Part shown: positions 59,105 through 64,000 of the stretch, one piece after another
Layout: each line of letters opens with the position of its first letter
How positions within the stretch are numbered: the stretch's first letter is position 1
Position numbers and translations under genes: made by a program
DNA from: Chimonanthus salicifolius
Taxonomy: Eukaryota > Streptophyta > Magnoliopsida > Laurales > Calycanthaceae
Reading direction: 5' to 3'
Length of the DNA stretch: 64,000 bases
Assembly (NCBI GenBank): GCA_013350335.1
Contig: CM023539.1
Location: 24,173,043-24,237,042, forward strand
The notes under the pieces: generated by a model
Database searches by the model: none
Seen by the model: the letters and a program-made list of their open reading frames with translations, nothing else
What the model was told of the DNA's origin: nothing

Positions 59105-62100
59105 TGTAACGCCCTGCCCTTTTTCACTCGTCGAAAATCAGAGTCTATTTTTTTTTTGAAATAAAGAGTGAGAAAAGAGCGAGACGTCACGACGCGAGCT
59201 AAGTCCAAGTTTCCAAAGCCCAGCCCTTAACTGGCCAACCATACGTGTGGTTGGACTAAGTGCACTAAAACGGTTCACAAGCGATAAGGTTATACTTGTG
59301 GAATAAATCGTAATGCGGAATTATAGTAGAGTTACTATCCTATCCAATTTTAAAATAGCAAGGAAGTACATCACATTAAATAACTTAAGTTTCAATGTCC
59401 AAAATAAAACAAACCGTAGCAAATAGTTCTAAGTTATTGCAGTTCCAAAATGCTAATTACTCAAATTACATGTCCAAAATAAAAACTTAAATGAAATAAA
59501 TCTAAATCATCCAAGCTCCTAAGCTTGGCTCCGTTCGCGTCCTTCGCTCCGTCCATTCCCTACGTCATCATCTAAGGTAGAAGTAGGGTGTTAGACAACG
59601 CGCCCAGTAGGTACTCCGAGTAGGGTCAAACACATGGATTAGTATAAAAATCACATAGATATATATAATGTCAAAACCATACAAGTCAATGCCATGCCAT
59701 GGGTGTCATATGCCATGAATCCCACCCATCATCCATATCACAATCACATAGTATTCCTCTTGATGTACAAGCCACATCAAGGTATTGTCGTGACTCCCCA
59801 GTGTGCCTTATCGGTCCCACCGAACGGAGCATGGACTCCTCAAACATCATATCCAGAATCAGTACGGATCCCTCCCCACGTTTGTTTATCTGATATCCGA
59901 ATGGAGCATGGACTCCCCTCATTTGATCCCTCCCATGCCATGCATGAGATATGAGTGCAAACATGCTATTCATATTACACATAGCATGAAAATCCCATCA
60001 TTAAAACATATCATTTGATACCAAAATTCTTCATTGCACATAGAAGTAAAATCATCACATATACATATTCCATGCTTTTCAATAAAGCAGGAATCCTACC
60101 AACGCCCAAATATTGTGTCCTTGCGTTTTCGTCCAAAGACCGATCACTGATCGCGTCAAGCCGATCGTACGCCCGTTTGTGAAATCCCATTACCTTATTA
60201 CACATAAATAAATCAAATCGATGACCCATTTGATTCCCATCATTCCATGTTCATTTCCACCTATGATTATAGTCCTTAGCCCAGTTAAGAGCCGGGTTTC
60301 GGCCATACCTTTAGGGCTGAAAATGTTTTAAGTCCATAAAAATTCATTAGTGGGGTTCGGCCATACAACATGGCCAAACCTCACTCTCTTGGTTTTGGAC
60401 CCCTTTTCCTTTGGTCCTTGTTTCATTTTAATTACCGCGGGTCAATCCTCATTCATTCTTTTAACCTAAGGTTCCATAGTTAATCATTAAACACACCTAG
60501 GTCCGTAAAGTCCTCCATGGGGTTCGGCCATACAACATGGCCGAACCCATGGTTCTTCCATCTTATCCTCTTTCCATCTTAGGCATCATTTCCTTTCCCT
60601 TTCATTTCTTAACTTGTTAACCCATAAAATTATCCATGGGGTTCGGCCATACAACATGGCCGAACCCATGGGGCTTCATTTTTGTCATCTTAGTTCCTAA
60701 CTTGATAGTTCATTAACATAAACATAGATTCATAAAATTTCCTCCATGGGGTTCTGCCATACAACACGGCCGAACCCATTGTCCATCATTTTTTTTATCA
60801 TTTATAAACCTATTTAGATCCATAACCATTCTTCCATGGGGTTCGGCCATACAACATGGCCGAACCCATGGTCCATCATTTTCCATCCTCTCTTCATTTT
60901 AAATCATCATTTATTTCCTTTTATTCCATAACTAGGTAATCCATAAAAAATCATAAATATACTTAGATTCATAAAACTTCCTCCATGGGGTTCGGCCATA
61001 CAACATGGTTGAACCCATGGTTCATCATTTTTCTCTTAAAAATTACATGCACATGTTTAGATCATTTGATGGGGTTCGGCCATACATCATGGCTGAACCT
61101 CATCCATTCTCTTTTTGTCCTCAATGATCCATATATACAAATTATGGTTCAACCATGCAAGGGCCGAACCATGATCTTTGATCATTCTCCTATGAAGTTC
61201 TATCCGTTATATTCAATTATGCATGTTGTCATAAATCATGTATACATATAGTCCTTAACAACTTCATTTATATAACCTATCTTACCCATTAGGGTTTTGT
61301 CCATTTTTCCATCTCCAAAAACCATCTTTCGGATTTTGAACCATACTTCACTTTTATGTTCATCTCATTCCTTGGATGGATTTTAAATCCATGGCCTATA
61401 ACCATTTGGCCAAACTTTCCAATTCGAAATGGAACCCCATGGTTTTGTCCATTCCGCAGCCGAAGCCATGGTTCCCTTGGTTTCTTAAATTTTTAGTAAC
61501 ATGAAACATAAACCTTACCTTTTCCATGTCTCCTTCGTTTTCTTTCGTTCCGTCTTGCCCCTCCGTACTTCTCCTTCCTTAGTCTTTCTTCTTCCTCCTT
61601 GATCTTCAGCCAAAGAGTGTTGCTTGAGAGGGAAAGGGTTTGAGGTGAAACCCTAAGAGAGGGTTCGGCCAAGGAGTGAAGGTTTGAGAGAGGGAGAGAG
61701 AGAGAGAATGAGAGGAAACTCTAAGTTCTCTTTGTCTCAAGGAGAGGGGGTCGGCCTTAGGGTTTGAAGGTTGAGAGAGGGAGAGTTCTTTTGCTCAAGA
61801 GGGAGGGAGGGAATGAGATAAAACTTTTCTCTCTCTTTTCCAAAGAGAGGATCGGCCCTATGGTCTTTTGGAGTGAGTCTTGTGTAAACCCTAACTCCCA
61901 ACCACCCTCTTTACATTTGGTCCTTCCCATGTGTCCCTTGGTTAACCAAGAGGACACATGGCTTACACTTGTCCATTTCTCCCTTTCCAACGATTTTCTT
62001 GTCTAGGTTTTCCATGAGATGGAAACCCTCCACCTCCCCTTTGACTCACCTAGTCTTTTCAACTTCCAAGTGAATCACCACCCATTCAACTCACCTTACT

Positions 62101-62657
62101 TAAATGAAACTCAATCTCCTAACTCAAGCACTTAGATTTATTTCCACCGAGCTCAAGTGATTTTAATTAGATAATATAACTCAACTTCCTTCATTTGATC
62201 CTCTTGGGTTCACCCGTGAACTCACCCATGGTTGACCAAGTCAACCATAGAGGCCGGCCCTACATGTGACCTTTGACCACACGCCACCTTACTTGATGAG
62301 GTGGATTTGGGTCCCACTTGACTATGCCACTTCCATGTCACCTCCTACACTTGCCACCTCACTTGATGAAGTGGATTTCATGCCTTTAGACCTTAATTGG
62401 GTACATGACCCGATTAAATCAATTCCTTACCCATTCACCCTAAACATCCATTCATCTTGACCCATTGGGTCCCAATTGGGTATTTGACCCAATTGACCGC
62501 ATTTACCCAATTAATTAGAATTAACCCTATCCATGATCCATTAGACCATACTTGGGCCATTGCCACAATTTTTATCCATCTATAAATCTTAATTTTTTAA
62601 CAATTAAAATAGATAATAACCAATATAATTATTGCATTGAAAATCCGGGCTATTACA
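59105..62657 (-). mobile_element. Tekay/Del-type solo LTR, 3.55 kb, TSD AATAG/AATAC (LTR copy 5)
   Basis: On the minus strand begins TGTAATAGCCCGG at 62657 and ends GGGCGTTACA at 59105. The flanks are AATAC on the left and AATAG on the right. The uninterrupted sequence in LTR R2 (near 39290, reverse strand) reads AATAG, so one copy mutated. It has the GC-rich family block at about 59180-59275. It is very like copy 4 throughout, with the same T/C-rich stretch near 61500-61600. Confidence 0.88.
60290..61172 (-). repeat. Array of about 9 palindromic TTCGGCCAT motifs in LTR copy 5
   Basis: Copies lie near 60290 (decayed), 60351, 60515, 60634, 60743, 60834, 60983, 61070 and 61143. The best copies read CCATGGGGTTCGGCCAT, ACAAC, ATGGCCGAACCCATGG. 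Copies at 60351, 60743, 60983 and 61070 each have single-base changes in one arm. Spacing is about 75-165 bp. A loop of ACAAC is shared with copy 4, while copy 6 mostly has GGTGT-type loops. Confidence 0.88.
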
Positions 62658-63027
62658 AATAGAAGCAAGGGAAAAGTTGGTTGATCCATGTTTATCTCCT
62701 AGCGAAGATAGGAAAGAAGAGAAAGACAGATTCGGCCAAATCCATGTGACTAAGCAGAGAAATCTATCGCTGATTTCAGCCCATTTAGCAAAAAAAAATC
62801 AAGATAAGATTAAAGGAGGTCTTGGCTGATTAAAGAGAAATAATCGGTTCTTCCTGCCCAAACTAGAGAAATCCTTCAGAAGAAAAGAAATAGAAAGAAG
62901 ATCTATTGCCAGCTTGAACCATGTAAAGGAGAGAGAAAAAAAAAAGAAGAGTTGGCTAGCAAATATTCAGATTCGGCTAAAATTTTGTTGGCCCCATTCC
63001 TTGCTAACTTGACCTTCTCCACTCCTC

Positions 63028-63034
63028 TATAAAT
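63028..63034 (+). promoter_or_regulatory. Putative TATA box of Athila-like LTR R3
   Basis: CTCCTCTATAAATTGAAG, matching the reverse copy near 38910 almost base for base and the more diverged R1 site at 9588. Confidence 0.5.
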
Positions 63035-64000
63035 TGAAGTTGTCTCTGCATAAAGAAAATGGAATCCGAGCAAGTGATCAAAAGATAATGAAATTTGGAC
63101 AGCAAAAGAGACAGACAGAGAAAAAGATATTTGATTTCTTGTAAGTCTTTTATTATTTTTATGCAATAAGTTCCAAAGCATTGTATTTTCTTTATATATT
63201 CTAATTCTTGAATAAAATTCATGGTAGCTTTATTAGACGTATGGTCTTCCAATTATTTAATATTCTATGATGATGGTTTTAAATTTATTTTAATTCTTCA
63301 TATTAATGTTATGAAAAAAAATTATTTTAAGAGTTTTTCAAGGAAAAGTAGAACCAATGTTAGGATCGGTGGAACCTGATCTACCCAGTCTAAGGTGATT
63401 TGGAGAGACAAGTGTAAATTTTTGCCCAAGCCTAAGGCTTAAATTGAAAAATTCTAATTTAATGGGCATCGTAATTTTTTTCATTAGAATTTTGATAAAT
63501 GATAAACTTGAATTTATATTTAATAATTCTACAGGATTTCATAGTCTAGGCCATGATTTTATTTTTAAATGGGATAACATGCCACCTTAGATACTTGTCT
63601 CAATTCCATTGTAAATTATAAAAATAATTTATTGTTTTTATTATTTATTTATTCATAAAATTCTTGGAATGATTTAACTAGGTTAGAATTTTTTTTTTTC
63701 CTTAAATTTGCATTTTAAATTAGATTGAGGTTATTTAAATTCACTCCACCATTTTAATCAATTTTATAAATCAATGGTTTGTACGATAAAATTAGATCTC
63801 GTATTTCGTTAAATTCAAAAATTAGATAATTAATTAAATATTGGTTTTCTAAATCTAGAATTTTGCTAAATTGAGATTATAACTCCATGTTTCAGAAAAT
63901 TTATCATGCTTAGCTTAAATCCCAAAATTTTATTTTCTTAAATCACGTTATTTTATGGTACCAATTTATCTTCTTATACATATATTTTGTTGATTTCCCT

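Larger units (their letters stand above)
58045..64000 (+). mobile_element. Athila-like 3' LTR (copy R3), split, runs off the right edge
   Basis: Segments 58045-59104 and 62658-64000 align with R1 and, reversed, R2. It starts TGATGAACACCATAAAATT. The window ends at GTTGATTTCCCT, which in R1 lies about 70 bases before the LTR end. It is interrupted by the solo LTR at 59105-62657. It is the most complete copy at its 5' end and so defines the LTR start. Confidence 0.68.

Overview
The window looks like nuclear DNA from a flowering plant with a repeat-rich genome. It has AT-rich spacers, nested LTR retrotransposons of the Ty1/copia and Ty3/gypsy superfamilies, a miniature TRIM element, a Stowaway-like MITE, and one recognisable host gene. 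That gene is an intronless EGG CELL 1 (EC1)-type prolamin-like protein at 31860-32312. I cannot name the species. No rRNA, tRNA, organelle insert or bacterial-type operon was seen.

Layout from left to right. 1-2279: 5' end of a minus-strand copia element (intact partial gag, primer-binding site, long LTR) running off the left edge. 2280-6710: spacer, a MITE and a truncated Tekay/Del-type (chromovirus) LTR. 6711-10666: a small TRIM, spacer and a 2.4-kb Athila-like LTR. 11462-17585: a minus-strand Tekay-like 5' end whose LTR is split by a plus-strand solo LTR of the same family (5-bp target duplication GGACG) and which carries an unusual zinc-knuckle ORF where gag is expected. 17586-25531: a copia LTR abutting a decayed Tekay element (RT/RNase H, gag, PBS, 3.7-kb LTR). 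25532-27838: a fragment of Athila pol with an internal deletion, then two copia LTR fragments in opposite orientation. 27839-34383: the quietest part, holding a possible small LTR and the EC1 gene.

34384-64000 is one nest. A Ty3/gypsy gag-protease-RT pseudogene is split by a 2.0-kb solo LTR (TSD AAGCT) and then interrupted by a minus-strand Athila-like element. That Athila copy is itself interrupted by a Tekay-type solo LTR (TSD TATAT) and by a copia element with both LTRs, PBS and polypurine tract but no recognisable pol. From 55778 a second copy of the Athila 3' region runs in the opposite orientation to the right edge, interrupted by another Tekay-type solo LTR (TSD AATAG, one mismatch).

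Apart from the EC1 gene and the truncated copia gag, every coding remnant I recognise is retroelement-derived and most carry stops, frameshifts or deletions. The least explained structure is a recurring short palindrome, about 9 copies in each of three Tekay-type LTRs, whose arms look better preserved than the sequence between copies. Boundaries supported by target-site duplications are good to a base or two. Other boundaries come from by-eye comparison of copies and may be off by tens of bases.
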